From: a virus
Length of the DNA: 25,784 nucleotides
Reading direction: 5' to 3' (one strand)
IMG/VR virus record: IMGVR_UViG_3300033388_005991
Coordinates: 1 to 25,784 of that record
The notes under the pieces are model-generated. The model made no database searches. It was not told the DNA's origin and saw only the letters and a list, made by a program, of their open reading frames with translations. Positions 8,457 to 17,264 of this stretch are shown here, piece after piece; position 1 is the first letter of the stretch, and every line of letters begins with the position of its first letter. The position numbers were made by a program, and so were the translations under genes.

Positions 8457-9902
8457 TTACTCTGTATAGTAACCAAGCACAAGAAGATTATTAGATTCTT
8501 GTGCAGTTAAAGCGGGAACAACTTCTTTAAGCCATATTGCCTTAGATGCAGGGTGTAAAGAGAAAACAATGGTATCTCCAGACAGCCATGAACCTCCCCA
8601 ACCAGCAGAAAGTAAAGTGAATAATTTTACTCCTGTTTCAGGATTAGTAGGCTCACAAACGGCTGAAATCAAAAAACCAGTTCCTAAAGAACCCATATTT
8701 GTTCCTGCTACTGAAAAAGTTGTAGGAGAAGTAAAAGTAATTGTAATTTCATCCTCTTCAGCACCATCATTATGAGGAGTAACAGGATAAGTAGTTTCAT
8801 CATATGTGCCGGATACAGAAGTTTCTACCCAATCCTCAATTAAAGAAGTAACCTCATCAGCATATACACATCCACCTGCAAAAGTGTTGGCTACAGCATA
8901 GGGATTACTTACTGTTGTATCAAGGAAAATAGAGCATTCATTTGAACTATAAGAAAAAGGATTTTCTCTATAAGTGCAAGTAATATCCGCAGAAGTTTTT
9001 GGGGCTGTGTCCCATACAGGAGTTATTGTCCATGTCCCATCTGCCATGTTGAGTTCACCAGAAACTCCATTGCCCTGAGTAGGATCTACTGTTCCATCAG
9101 GATAAAGATACATGGTTAAAACAGCATCTCCACTATCAAGGGAAGATATAACAGGTAAGTAATCAGCCGCTTGATGTACTCCCATAGCAACATTTGCTAA
9201 AGTGGATAAGGTTGGATTGGTGGAAGCATTTCCAGTTCCAATGGATTCATCTGTGGTAACTCTGTCTGCAATCTCAAGCCACTCTTCCTTTGTGGTTGGC
9301 TCCAAAGTGAGAACTTTGCTATCACCTAAATAAGCACCATTAGGATAAGTAATAGAAGAAGTGGAAGTAACCTTTTCCCATGTATCGACTATAAACTGAA
9401 CACTATCTCCAACAGCTACTGTGGAACCAATAGTCTGTGCAGTTTTTACCTTGTCAGCAATATGCAAAAGTGTTCCAGTTTCAAATACAAAATCATCACT
9501 TTCCATATCCAGTTTCACCAGTACTTCACCACCGGACAAAACTGTATTCAATGCACCGGTTCCAGTCCATAAAGGAACTTGTCCTGTGGCTGGGGTGGTC
9601 AATGACCCCTGTACATCCGTTTGATCACCTTCTTTTAAATAGAAACGATCTCCCGCATTGCTGATTGTTTCCAACCATTGAAGAACACCATAAGCAATTT
9701 CATCAGAAGAATTTTCATTATTCCAAAATTCTTTCCTGTGCCGGATAACTCCATTTGTTCTTTCTGTTTTTGTCACCCTTGGAAATAATGCGTGTCTCGC
9801 TCCTGATATCACAACGTTATTGCTTTTTCTTCCACCATTAGAAGAAAGATCAGATACAGCCCTTGACTTTGTGTATTTTATATCATTTACCGTTACTGAC
9901 AT
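8457..9902 (-). CDS. Tail-tip protein of the NDIK..SNGGR type
   Basis: This 481-residue protein starts at the ATG at 9902 behind AAGGAGG. The N-terminus (VNDIKYTKSRAVSDLSSNGG, then RKSNNVVISGARHALFPRVT, then RTNGVIRHRKEFWNNEN) matches a block I have seen in uncharacterised proteins encoded just after tape measure genes in several phages. I know of no proven function. The rest is beta-rich with many Thr, Ser and Gly, including repeated VxLDMESDDFVFETG-like strands, and a C-terminal LKEVVPALTAQESNNLLVLG segment. No enzymatic motif, signal peptide or membrane span is seen. A structural tail-tip role is inferred from family memory and position. Confidence 0.65.
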   Translation of the reverse strand: MSVTVNDIKYTKSRAVSDLSSNGGRKSNNVVISGARHALFPRVTKTERTNGVIRHRKEFWNNENSSDEIAYGVLQWLETISNAGDRFYLKEGDQTDVQGSLTTPATGQVPLWTGTGALNTVLSGGEVLVKLDMESDDFVFETGTLLHIADKVKTAQTIGSTVAVGDSVQFIVDTWEKVTSTSSITYPNGAYLGDSKVLTLEPTTKEEWLEIADRVTTDESIGTGNASTNPTLSTLANVAMGVHQAADYLPVISSLDSGDAVLTMYLYPDGTVDPTQGNGVSGELNMADGTWTITPVWDTAPKTSADITCTYRENPFSYSSNECSIFLDTTVSNPYAVANTFAGGCVYADEVTSLIEDWVETSVSGTYDETTYPVTPHNDGAEEDEITITFTSPTTFSVAGTNMGSLGTGFLISAVCEPTNPETGVKLFTLLSAGWGGSWLSGDTIVFSLHPASKAIWLKEVVPALTAQESNNLLVLGYYTE

Positions 9903-9914
9903 TTTAAATCCTCC

Positions 9915-10292
9915 TTAGATTTGCATCAATTTTAAAACTATATTATTATAATAATCTGTGTCTGCTGCATTTGACCTTTTAATTAAACTATCTCCAAATA
10001 TAACAGGACTATCTTCAGACATAAATCTAACATTATAAACAGTTCCTTCATAGTTTAATTCATAGTAAGCTCCTATCACATCTGCAAGAGCATGTAAAGC
10101 TTTCATAGTAGTTCTATCCAACCAACCCCAATCAGAACCACCCACGAAAATAAGCTCCTTAAATTTTACAGTCTCCTCATAAACAATAAGAGAGCCGTCA
10201 TTGGCAATTTGTGAAACACCTGTTACATTGGTAAGAAATTCGGATTCAATAACGAGTCCAGTAATATCTATTCCTTCTAATGTTATACTCAT
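9915..10292 (-). CDS. Distal tail protein candidate after tape measure
   Basis: This 125-residue protein starts at the ATG at 10292, overlapping the tape measure stop as ATGA. A GGGAG lies seven bases upstream. It is a compact alpha/beta protein: MSITLEGIDITGLVIESEFL, then a central FKELIFVGGSDWGWLDRTTM and helix TMKALHALADVIGAYYELNY, then strands GTVYNVRFMSED and a C-terminal NIVLKLMQI. In siphophages the gene right after the tape measure usually encodes the distal tail protein or a minor tail protein that starts the tip. The size is smaller than typical Dit proteins, so the exact role is open. Confidence 0.62.
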   Translation of the reverse strand: MSITLEGIDITGLVIESEFLTNVTGVSQIANDGSLIVYEETVKFKELIFVGGSDWGWLDRTTMKALHALADVIGAYYELNYEGTVYNVRFMSEDSPVIFGDSLIKRSNAADTDYYNNIVLKLMQI

Positions 10293-13200
10293 CTGTTGAC
10301 TCCCATTAGATTCATTTTAGTTAAATGAGAAGTAAGTTCCGAAACAACATCTTTATGGACAATAGCAGGAACTTTAACTTTTCCAGTCTCTAACTGTACT
10401 GTACCAAAATTTGATAAAGCACCAAGCATAGAAGATCCTGTTTTTACTGCTGAAGAAACTACGGCTTTTGCTGGTCCTCCATTGGCAAATTTTGGTAATG
10501 TCATATTATTTATGGAGTTCATAAAACTATCTCCAAATTTTCTTACAGCAAATTTATTAATAACCCATTCACCATCTTCCAATAAGGACATGTTTTTATC
10601 TCCACCACCAAAACCAGGAAGTCTGCCACCACCTGCAAATTTATTTGCATCCGAGGAGCCTGATGTTTCAGTTTTAATGACTATTGGCTTTTTGGCTAAA
10701 TCCCTTAACGTCTTCAATTTTTTAATAAGTCCATCAACGGCATCCTTTCCAGCTTCTGCATTAACAACAATATCAAATACTTTATCCGTAAGGGATATCT
10801 CCACTAATGAATCTTTGAGTTGATCCACCCTTGCTACCTCTTCCTCTTCTGGTGCAATATCCCCAAGATCCGTTTCCTTTATTGATTCGGAAACTCTTGC
10901 TATCTCCTGAGAAGTTTTCGTGGCAGTGGTTGCTACATCCTCATAACTCTTTTCCAACCCTTTATTTGCAGTAGCTGCCGCATTTGTGAATGTTAATATG
11001 CCTTTCTCATCTCTGGAACTTGTGATTTGATCATATGATTCTACGATCCTTTTATTGGCTTCCTCCATGGCTATTTTTTCTTGCTTGGACTTTTCCAATA
11101 ATCTTATATTTTCATCTAATGCATCGTTTTCAATATTGATTTTATCTGCAAGTTCATCAGAAATGGTAGTATCTGGAGTTTCCCCTGATAAACGAATAAG
11201 TGCCTGTGCAGCCTTTAGCTTGAGTAGATACACGCCCAATTCCTTTAATTGGTTTTGCATCTCTATTCTATGACGTTCTTCTTCCTTGGCTGTAATTTTA
11301 GTGATTACATTGGTTGCATTTGTTAACTTGGTATCATAGTCTTGCTTGGCTTCAATGAGCTTTTTATCTCTCTTGGCTTGCTCCTCTTTTGCTTTTGTAA
11401 GTACTTTCTGATCTGCAAGTTGTTTCTCAATTCCGGATACATTCTTTAATTCAGAGGTTACATCCCTTATTACGGAAATAGCTTTACTTTGATCCTTGAA
11501 AGCACTGACCATGCCCAAAGCGTCTTTAAGAAGCTCCTTACCATTCTGGACACTTACCTCATCACCCTGTCGGATTAATTCCCTACCTTCTGCTATTTTG
11601 GCAAGTGCTGCGGCACGTTGGGATGCTAATTTATCATCTTCGGACAGAGTTCTTTCTTTTACACCTCTTATAAGGTCTTCTGCATTCAATGATAGATCAT
11701 ATTCATCCTGAATATTGGCTTGTTTATTTTTAGTGAGGTCTTCTTCCAGCTTCTTTTTGGCAGCAGCAGTGTCTTCCGCAATTTTAAGTTGCTTGGATGC
11801 ATAGTTCTCTTCTATTTTTAATCTTTCTTTGGCGGACTTATCCGTTATATCAGTAAGATTATTGGCGTATTTTTTTTGTTCCTTAATAAAATCATCATCC
11901 AATTTGGATAATTTTTTCTTGACATCTGCTTCAGCTTTATATCCCTCAAGAAGTTTCTTCGTTCTTTCCTGATAATTCTTATCCTCAACCTCTTTAATTA
12001 CAGCTAATCCTTTCTTGGTATTTTCTCCAGTTTCATCCTCACCTCTTCTTACCTTGGCATAAAAATCATTAGCTGCTTTTAATCTATCAGCATAGAATTT
12101 TTCCTCAACAGCCAACTTCTCTGCGGGAATACCTTCCGCACCTTGTGCTTCCAATAAACTAAGTTCAACAAGATTTTGCTTCTTTGCAGCTTCCAGATCC
12201 TTTAAATGTTTTTTATATGCCTTTTCCTCTTCAGCATAATCAATTTGTCCACCTTCTCCTACTATAGCTGCGGATTTCTCAAACTCTTTGTTTATTTTGG
12301 ACACTTCTACTGCTAATGCCTTACTGCCTTTTTTATAGGTTGCTATGGCTTTTGCCATTGAGTCTTCTCTTGCTTTATTTATTCTACCTAAAGCAATCAG
12401 GTTCTGTGCCACTTCGCTTTCAACTATCTTCTTATTGAGTAGGGCTGCTTCTTCATCTAATGCTTCTTTTATGGCAATATACCTGTTGTGTATGACTGCT
12501 TTATCTTTGCCATTAGCAATCATCTGTGCAGTTTCTTTTTCTAATATATCCTGTTTTAATTTTAAAGATGCCTGTGCAGCTTCTATACCAAGAATATCCT
12601 CTTTACTGGTTGCTTCAAATGGATCTTTTGATTCGTCAAATTCCTTCACAAGAGCAGCGTATTGATCAATCAAATCTGACATGGACTTCTCTCCCTGTTT
12701 AGCCCATATGTCGATCAAATTACTTGGGGAAGCCTGATTTGCTTTTTTGAGTTTTTCAAATTGTTGTACCATGGACTCAAGAACACTATCAGTTCCACCT
12801 ATTTCTCCTGCAAGACGTTTAAAGTTTTCCACTGTATCATGTACATTTACATTACCCATTTTCTCCATAGTGGTAATGTTCTTTGATGCCTGTAAATCTA
12901 TAGCAGCAAGACTTGCTTGACGTTCCTTATCTGCTGAGGATGCTTTACCTGTCTCATCATTCATCCGAGCAACAGCCTCTTGCATTTTTTGGTAATGTGT
13001 TAATTGATCCTTACCCTTATCAGGATTAAAAAGGATGAAAGGATCGGATGCTACATTTGTTTCCGCAAAAGCTGCATTAAGTGCTTCATTGGCTTCAATG
13101 AGTTTTTGTAAATTCATTTCTTCCAATTTTTTATTATACGCATCAATAGCAACTCCACCATCTTTGATTTTTCCTGTCAAAGGATCAATACTTAATCCTG

Positions 13201-15265
13201 CTGCAAGTGCCTCTGTGGACATATCCTCAAAATTTCGGGCTGTATCAAATAGACCGTCCCTTAAATTTTTATTGGCTTCATTAAACTCTTCGGAATTTTT
13301 TGTTAGTGTAGCAGTTTTAAGTGCGTAATCCTCAACATCTTTTGTTAACTGTTTGTATTTGTCGGATACCTTTGCTGTTTCCTCTGCTGCTTTTTTTGCT
13401 CTTCCTAACCACCATACTAATCCAGTTACGGCAGCAACTACGGCAGCAATAGCCAATCCTACTCCAGTAAAAGCCAGTGCAGTAGTTGCACCTGTTACAG
13501 CAAGAGTCAGAGTTTCAAAAGCTGCTCCCAAAGTCAAAACACCAGTTACCATTGCGGATACAGCAGCTTCCGTCTTTAAAAGTTTAAAAGCGGCTGTTAC
13601 TGTCCCCAATGTTGCTGTTATCAATAATAAACCCACAACTACTTTTCCAAAAGTGGTATCAACCAAATAAGTTAAAGCATCAATTAATACTCTTACCACA
13701 TCCACAAAGATTTTCATTGCTTTACCAACACCTGCATTACCTATGGCAATTGCCAAAAGACCTGCTTTATCTCTCATATTCTTAAAAGATACACCAAGAC
13801 CTTCCATCTGTATGGATGCCTGTAAAGCTGCTGTACCTGATTGTCCTATTGTGGTGAGCATGGACTGAAATTTTGATCCTTCACTTGTCAATGCTAAAAC
13901 AGCGGATGCACCTCTTTTACCAAATACATCAAAGGCAACTGAGGCATCATTCACTACAACACCCAAATTGGATAGAACACTCTGGAGACTATTCACTCTT
14001 GGATCAAGATCAGCTAGAGCAACACCTGATTCTGCTACGGCTGCTCTTAACTTCTTAGATGGATCAATTAGTTCTGCAAAAACTCGTCTAAGTCCTGTAC
14101 CGATTGTGGATGCCCTTAAACCTGAGTTGGCAAGAGTTCCCATTGAGGCTGCGAGTTCTTTAAATGATACCCCTGAATCCCTTGCAATTGGACCTACATA
14201 GTTCATTGCAGTACGGAGTTTATCAATTGTAAGTTTGGATCTATTGACTGCATTTGCAAAAACATCCGCTACTTCTGCGGATTGGGATGCATCAATACGG
14301 AATACTCTCATTGCAGTGGTCACAAGATCAACAGTTGTACTCATATCGGACAAAGTACCTGTCGCAAGATCGGAAACGGCTTGCATTGTTTCTACCGCTT
14401 CGCTTGCACTGAAACCTGCCTGACCGATTGTTCTCATACCTGCGGCAACCTCAGATGCACTAAATTTCGTGGTTGAGGCTACTTCTAGTATCTTAGCACC
14501 CATTTGAGCTACTTCAAGGGCTGTGGCACCTGTAATGGCTTGTAAATCTTTTAATGCCTGATCATATTCAATTATTGCTGTTATCCCTTGGGTAATGGCA
14601 TTATTAACAGCCATTAATCCAGCAGAGATGAGTCTAAACTGGAAAACTGTTCGTAACTTGTCACCAAAAGATCCAAACCGTGATTCAGCAACTTGTGCAG
14701 TTTCTCCGGACTGTTTCATGGCAGTATCGACACGTTTTATATCCCCTGCAACTTTGGTTAAATTTATTTTGTTCAGATTTCTTAATGTAGAGGAAAGCTT
14801 GTCCAGATTAATAGCACCTAATCGCTGCAAGCCCTTTTCTAAAATTCCAATTTTGGATGCAAATGCACTTAAATTGGTATTCAGAATGGTTTTGAAACCA
14901 GTTGCTATCTGTCCAAGATTGGGTAGTTTTATCCCCTGTAGTGTTTTTAATTGCGTGGCAAATGGTTTTAAATCAGGAATTTTACCGGACTCAGCTATGG
15001 CACCTAATTTCTGAAAACCTACAGCAATCTTATCGAGATTGGGAGCTTTAATCTGATTCAACGTTTTAAGGGATGTGACAAACGTATCAAATGACTTAGG
15101 AACAGTTATTTTGTTCAGAGTTTGTTGTAATTTGGTTACAGAAGCGGTGGTGGCATCAACAGCTTTTGTGATACTTTCAAATGCGGATAAAACTGTCTTT
15201 AGGGACTTGGTATCAGCACCCACAATTTTTAATGCAATTTCTACCGTTTTTTTAACGTCAGCCAT
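10289..15265 (-). CDS. Tail tape measure protein
   Basis: This 1658-residue protein starts at the ATG at 15265 after AAGGA. It sets tail length and fills the tube before DNA ejection. Residues about 40-190 contain leucine-spaced repeats of the form LxxLxxIxxPNLxxIAxGF. Residues about 205-410 match the TP901-type tape measure core (FSASEVAAGMRTIGQAGFSA, RSKLTIDKLRTAMNYVGPIA). Residues about 535-640 hold hydrophobic stretches (VVVGLLLITATLGTVTAAF, VGLAIAAVVAAVTGLVWWLG) often linked to membrane passage. Long Lys/Glu/Ala coiled coils run to about 1500. The end has GGGRLPGFGGGDKN and LLEDGEWVINKFAVRKFGDS, typical of tape measure C-termini. At about 0.15 nm per residue the tail would be near 250 nm. 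No muralytic domain is visible. Confidence 0.95.
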   Translation of the reverse strand: MADVKKTVEIALKIVGADTKSLKTVLSAFESITKAVDATTASVTKLQQTLNKITVPKSFDTFVTSLKTLNQIKAPNLDKIAVGFQKLGAIAESGKIPDLKPFATQLKTLQGIKLPNLGQIATGFKTILNTNLSAFASKIGILEKGLQRLGAINLDKLSSTLRNLNKINLTKVAGDIKRVDTAMKQSGETAQVAESRFGSFGDKLRTVFQFRLISAGLMAVNNAITQGITAIIEYDQALKDLQAITGATALEVAQMGAKILEVASTTKFSASEVAAGMRTIGQAGFSASEAVETMQAVSDLATGTLSDMSTTVDLVTTAMRVFRIDASQSAEVADVFANAVNRSKLTIDKLRTAMNYVGPIARDSGVSFKELAASMGTLANSGLRASTIGTGLRRVFAELIDPSKKLRAAVAESGVALADLDPRVNSLQSVLSNLGVVVNDASVAFDVFGKRGASAVLALTSEGSKFQSMLTTIGQSGTAALQASIQMEGLGVSFKNMRDKAGLLAIAIGNAGVGKAMKIFVDVVRVLIDALTYLVDTTFGKVVVGLLLITATLGTVTAAFKLLKTEAAVSAMVTGVLTLGAAFETLTLAVTGATTALAFTGVGLAIAAVVAAVTGLVWWLGRAKKAAEETAKVSDKYKQLTKDVEDYALKTATLTKNSEEFNEANKNLRDGLFDTARNFEDMSTEALAAGLSIDPLTGKIKDGGVAIDAYNKKLEEMNLQKLIEANEALNAAFAETNVASDPFILFNPDKGKDQLTHYQKMQEAVARMNDETGKASSADKERQASLAAIDLQASKNITTMEKMGNVNVHDTVENFKRLAGEIGGTDSVLESMVQQFEKLKKANQASPSNLIDIWAKQGEKSMSDLIDQYAALVKEFDESKDPFEATSKEDILGIEAAQASLKLKQDILEKETAQMIANGKDKAVIHNRYIAIKEALDEEAALLNKKIVESEVAQNLIALGRINKAREDSMAKAIATYKKGSKALAVEVSKINKEFEKSAAIVGEGGQIDYAEEEKAYKKHLKDLEAAKKQNLVELSLLEAQGAEGIPAEKLAVEEKFYADRLKAANDFYAKVRRGEDETGENTKKGLAVIKEVEDKNYQERTKKLLEGYKAEADVKKKLSKLDDDFIKEQKKYANNLTDITDKSAKERLKIEENYASKQLKIAEDTAAAKKKLEEDLTKNKQANIQDEYDLSLNAEDLIRGVKERTLSEDDKLASQRAAALAKIAEGRELIRQGDEVSVQNGKELLKDALGMVSAFKDQSKAISVIRDVTSELKNVSGIEKQLADQKVLTKAKEEQAKRDKKLIEAKQDYDTKLTNATNVITKITAKEEERHRIEMQNQLKELGVYLLKLKAAQALIRLSGETPDTTISDELADKINIENDALDENIRLLEKSKQEKIAMEEANKRIVESYDQITSSRDEKGILTFTNAAATANKGLEKSYEDVATTATKTSQEIARVSESIKETDLGDIAPEEEEVARVDQLKDSLVEISLTDKVFDIVVNAEAGKDAVDGLIKKLKTLRDLAKKPIVIKTETSGSSDANKFAGGGRLPGFGGGDKNMSLLEDGEWVINKFAVRKFGDSFMNSINNMTLPKFANGGPAKAVVSSAVKTGSSMLGALSNFGTVQLETGKVKVPAIVHKDVVSELTSHLTKMNLMGVNR

Positions 15266-15320
15266 ATCATTTTCCTTGCTTAGACATAAAATTCAGGTTA
15301 CTGCTGTCTTTGCTTCTGCT

Positions 15321-15337
15321 GGGGACATAATGTCCCC
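15321..15337 (-). promoter_or_regulatory. Perfect 7-bp hairpin between tail chaperone and tape measure
   Basis: On the transcript this reads GGGGACA-UUA-UGUCCCC, a G/C-rich 7-bp stem with a 3-base loop. It lies 9 bases after the stop of the frameshifted chaperone and about 55 bases before the tape measure start. No U-run follows, so it does not look like an intrinsic terminator. It has the same 17-nt, 7+3+7 shape as the hairpins around the scaffold gene but not their UGAGG core. A role in mRNA stability or in separating translation of the two genes is possible. Confidence 0.55.
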
Positions 15338-15345
15338 CTGCTGTA

Positions 15346-15729
15346 CTATTTCTGCTTTGCCATAAAGGAAGCTAATCTTTTCCAATCTTTATTGACTTCT
15401 TCCACTGGTATTTCTGGTGGCTTATCATCAATTTTGGTACCCAGAAAACCCAACACCTCTTTTAATCCATCAAGAGTTAAGTTGTTGCCCTGCCAAATAT
15501 CGGTAATCGTCTGAGCTTTTTTATCCCTTTCAAGTAGTACTACTGCCTTGAAAAAAGTTCCTATTTCAGCTAATGTGTACTTTTTAATGCTCGACCAGTG
15601 ATGTCCATTTGCAACTAACGTTTGAATTGCAAATGTTATTTCCCTGTTTTCTTCGGGGGAGTCTTTGGACCTTTGTCCTTTGTCTCCTCTTTTGGAGTCG
15701 GAAATAATAGACTGATCAAGCTCTTGAAG
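15346..15729 (-). CDS. -1 frameshift extension of tail chaperone (gpGT-like T part)
   Basis: After a -1 slip at codons 123-124 of the chaperone, reading continues for 127 codons from 15729 to a TAG at 15348-15346. The fused product would be about 251 residues. There is no ATG early in this frame; the first Met lies near the end (SFMAKQK), so independent translation is unlikely. The peptide has a clear protein-like core: ITFAIQTLVANGHHWSSIKK, YTLAEIGTFFKAVVLLERDK, ITDIWQGNNLTLDGLKEVLG, and PVEEVNKDWKRLASF. The aromatic-rich WSSIKKYTLAEIGTFF segment fits a folded T domain that binds tail tube subunits in G/GT systems. It follows from frame analysis and family knowledge; it has not been tested. 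Confidence 0.85.
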   Translation of the reverse strand, partial: LQELDQSIISDSKRGDKGQRSKDSPEENREITFAIQTLVANGHHWSSIKKYTLAEIGTFFKAVVLLERDKKAQTITDIWQGNNLTLDGLKEVLGFLGTKIDDKPPEIPVEEVNKDWKRLASFMAKQK

Positions 15730-16100
15730 TTTTTTTCCAATGATTCCTTGGATTTAATGTTAACTTCAATTACTTTTGTCAAAATGTCCACAATAGGCTC
15801 AAGGGGTAATTTTTTCAAATCTGCAAGAGCTATATTGGAAGCTTCCTCAAGTACACTCGGAATATTATCAATAAGGACAATAGCCAATTTGGGTATATTC
15901 TCAGCGGTATTAAAATTTTTAAGGGTGATTTTTTGTTCTGCAAGGATTCCACTGATGCCTACAAGTTTTTTGGAAATGTCTGATATTTCCTCAAGACCCA
16001 ATGGTTTAACTGTGAGTACTTGTGTTCCTATAGTTACTGTAGCACCAGGAAATAATGAATCTAAGTCTATGGTAAGGGTCTGTCTGTTTTTTTCTGACAT
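15636..16100 (-). CDS. Tail assembly chaperone, short (gpG-like) form
   Basis: The zero-frame product has 154 residues and starts at the ATG at 16100 after AAGAAGGAAAG. The N-terminus (LTIDLDSLFPGATVTIGTQV, then VKPLGLEEISDISKKL) is a small beta region followed by helices, as in many siphophage tail chaperones. The C-terminal 30 residues are Lys/Pro/Thr-rich (KDKGPKTPPKKTGK) and probably disordered. The gene lies between the tail tube and the tape measure gene, where lambda G/GT-type chaperones are encoded. Such proteins coat the tape measure and recruit tail tube subunits, and are absent from the finished virion. A canonical slippery site at codons 123-124 yields a longer form (see 15346-15729). 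Confidence 0.85.
   Translation of the reverse strand: MSEKNRQTLTIDLDSLFPGATVTIGTQVLTVKPLGLEEISDISKKLVGISGILAEQKITLKNFNTAENIPKLAIVLIDNIPSVLEEASNIALADLKKLPLEPIVDILTKVIEVNIKSKESLEKNFKSLISLLFPTPKEETKDKGPKTPPKKTGK
15729..15749 (-). promoter_or_regulatory. -1 programmed frameshift site A AAA AAC with upstream SD-like element
   Basis: The heptamer A AAA AAC occupies 15735-15729 in the exact X XXY YYZ phase (GAA AAA AAC, codons 122-124). This is one of the most efficient bacterial -1 slippery sequences. AAGGAA at 15749-15744 lies 8 bases upstream of it, similar in layout to the internal SD that stimulates frameshifting in Escherichia coli dnaX. I find only short stems downstream (for example UCAA-GAGC-UUGA), no strong pseudoknot by eye. 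The open -1 frame after it supports function. Confidence 0.85.
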
Positions 16101-16132
16101 GGTTCTTTCCTTCTTTTCGGATAGTGTTTAAT

Positions 16133-16171
16133 GGTCTGGTGGACTTTTTTCTTTGTTTCGTCCACCAGACC
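16133..16171 (-). terminator. 12-bp perfect hairpin after tail tube gene
   Basis: The arms are GGTCTGGTGGAC (16133-16144) and GTCCACCAGACC (16160-16171), perfectly complementary around a 15-base A-rich loop (as RNA). It lies 25 bases after the tail tube stop codon and about 30 bases before the chaperone start. No run of U follows on the transcript, so a classical Rho-independent terminator is doubtful. A 3' stabiliser, processing signal or attenuator that separates the abundant tube message from the less-needed chaperone is more likely. The arms are seen directly; the role is inferred. Confidence 0.6.
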
Positions 16172-16196
16172 TATGACTAAGCACTAAAGGTTTATA

Positions 16197-17237
16197 TTAT
16201 GTGGCTTCCTGATCCATAATAATATTCATGTATGGGGACAGGGGATGATTTGTTTCGTCTTTCAGGATTTCTCCTGTGAAGCCGAGAGTGGACCAGTCAT
16301 CACCAATCAATGCTGTATCACCGGCAGGGATAAGTGAAACTGACCATACTTCCAATTCCTGCTGTTGACCTGCTGGATTATCAGAAACGAATCTCAATTG
16401 ACCAACAACCTGAGTATTGGCAAATGCTGAGATTTGGGTCCAGGTAAGAGCATCATACTGATAAGTGACATGCAGAACTTCCGATGCAGTAATGGAACCT
16501 GTTTCAATAATTCTGATACGACCAATTTTGTCATCACTTAAAGTGGTGTCAACTTCATAATCAGTTCCAGCAACGTAGGTTACTGTGTCTGCTTCATCCT
16601 GTACAAGAATGCCGGGAGTACCAACAGTCTGGGTTCCGCCAGTTGCAGAGTCAACATCAGCAATACCGGCTGCACCACCTGTCAATGTTTCATCATCAAT
16701 AAAGTCAATGGCGTTTGTTCTTGCAATCTGTAGAACACCTGCGGTTGCATCACCAGTTATTTTGGTAACAACTCCAGTAGCACCACCGCCACCTGTTACA
16801 ACTTCACCGACAACAAAAAGTACATTGTCCGCTGCTATATCATCATAAGGGAGATCCCAAGAGATAATACCTCTTTTTTCGAGTCCAACCCTGTTACCAA
16901 GAACCGCAGGACCGGCAACCACTTCTGCTGTGGCTGATCCAAGTGTCTGTGTTTCAGTAGTTGTATCGCCCAAAGTAAGTAGGGCAAGATTCTCTTTGTT
17001 TACTTCATCAAGGGTAAATGCAAGACCCGGAGTAATCTGGGAAATGATTTCTTTATCCTTGGCTTTCAACCCACCACGGGAACTAAAATGCTCCAGTGTT
17101 TCAAGGGCAATGTTAAATGTGAATGCAGGAGCATTCCCTAAATCTCTTTCTCCCTGATATACACCAGAAATAAGTTGATCGAAGAATACTACACCTTTTC
17201 CAAGGGTATAATTGTCAGTATTCGGTGATGTGGCCAT
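16197..17237 (-). CDS. Major tail tube protein
   Basis: This 346-residue protein starts at the ATG at 17237, seven bases after a strong AGGAGG. It would polymerise into the tail tube. The N-terminal part (YTLGKGVVFFDQLISGVYQG, RDLGNAPAFTFNIALETLEH, FSSRGGLKAKDKEI) follows the tail tube pattern of siphophages. The C-terminal part returns to it (QLRFVSDNPAGQQQELEVWS, VSLIPAGDTALIGDDWSTLGF, TGEILKD). Between about 140 and 205 there is a Gly-rich beta insert (VVGEVVTGGGGATGVV, LTGGAAGIADVDSATGG), a module also seen in other phage structural proteins. A further beta region to about 275 may also be inserted and exposed. The gene lies between the tail terminator candidate and the chaperone, as expected. 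Confidence 0.85.
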   Translation of the reverse strand: MATSPNTDNYTLGKGVVFFDQLISGVYQGERDLGNAPAFTFNIALETLEHFSSRGGLKAKDKEIISQITPGLAFTLDEVNKENLALLTLGDTTTETQTLGSATAEVVAGPAVLGNRVGLEKRGIISWDLPYDDIAADNVLFVVGEVVTGGGGATGVVTKITGDATAGVLQIARTNAIDFIDDETLTGGAAGIADVDSATGGTQTVGTPGILVQDEADTVTYVAGTDYEVDTTLSDDKIGRIRIIETGSITASEVLHVTYQYDALTWTQISAFANTQVVGQLRFVSDNPAGQQQELEVWSVSLIPAGDTALIGDDWSTLGFTGEILKDETNHPLSPYMNIIMDQEAT

Positions 17238-17264
17238 TTTGTGTCCTCCTAAAAGTTTGTGTTA

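Noticed and set aside
15321-15337. Intrinsic terminator before the tape measure gene
   Set aside because: No run of T follows the stem on the minus strand; the next bases are AGCAGAAGCAAAG.
15640-15665. A +1 slip at the CCC CCG run near the end of the short chaperone
   Set aside because: The +1 frame hits a stop after about 24 codons, whereas the -1 frame from A AAA AAC gives a long protein-like extension.
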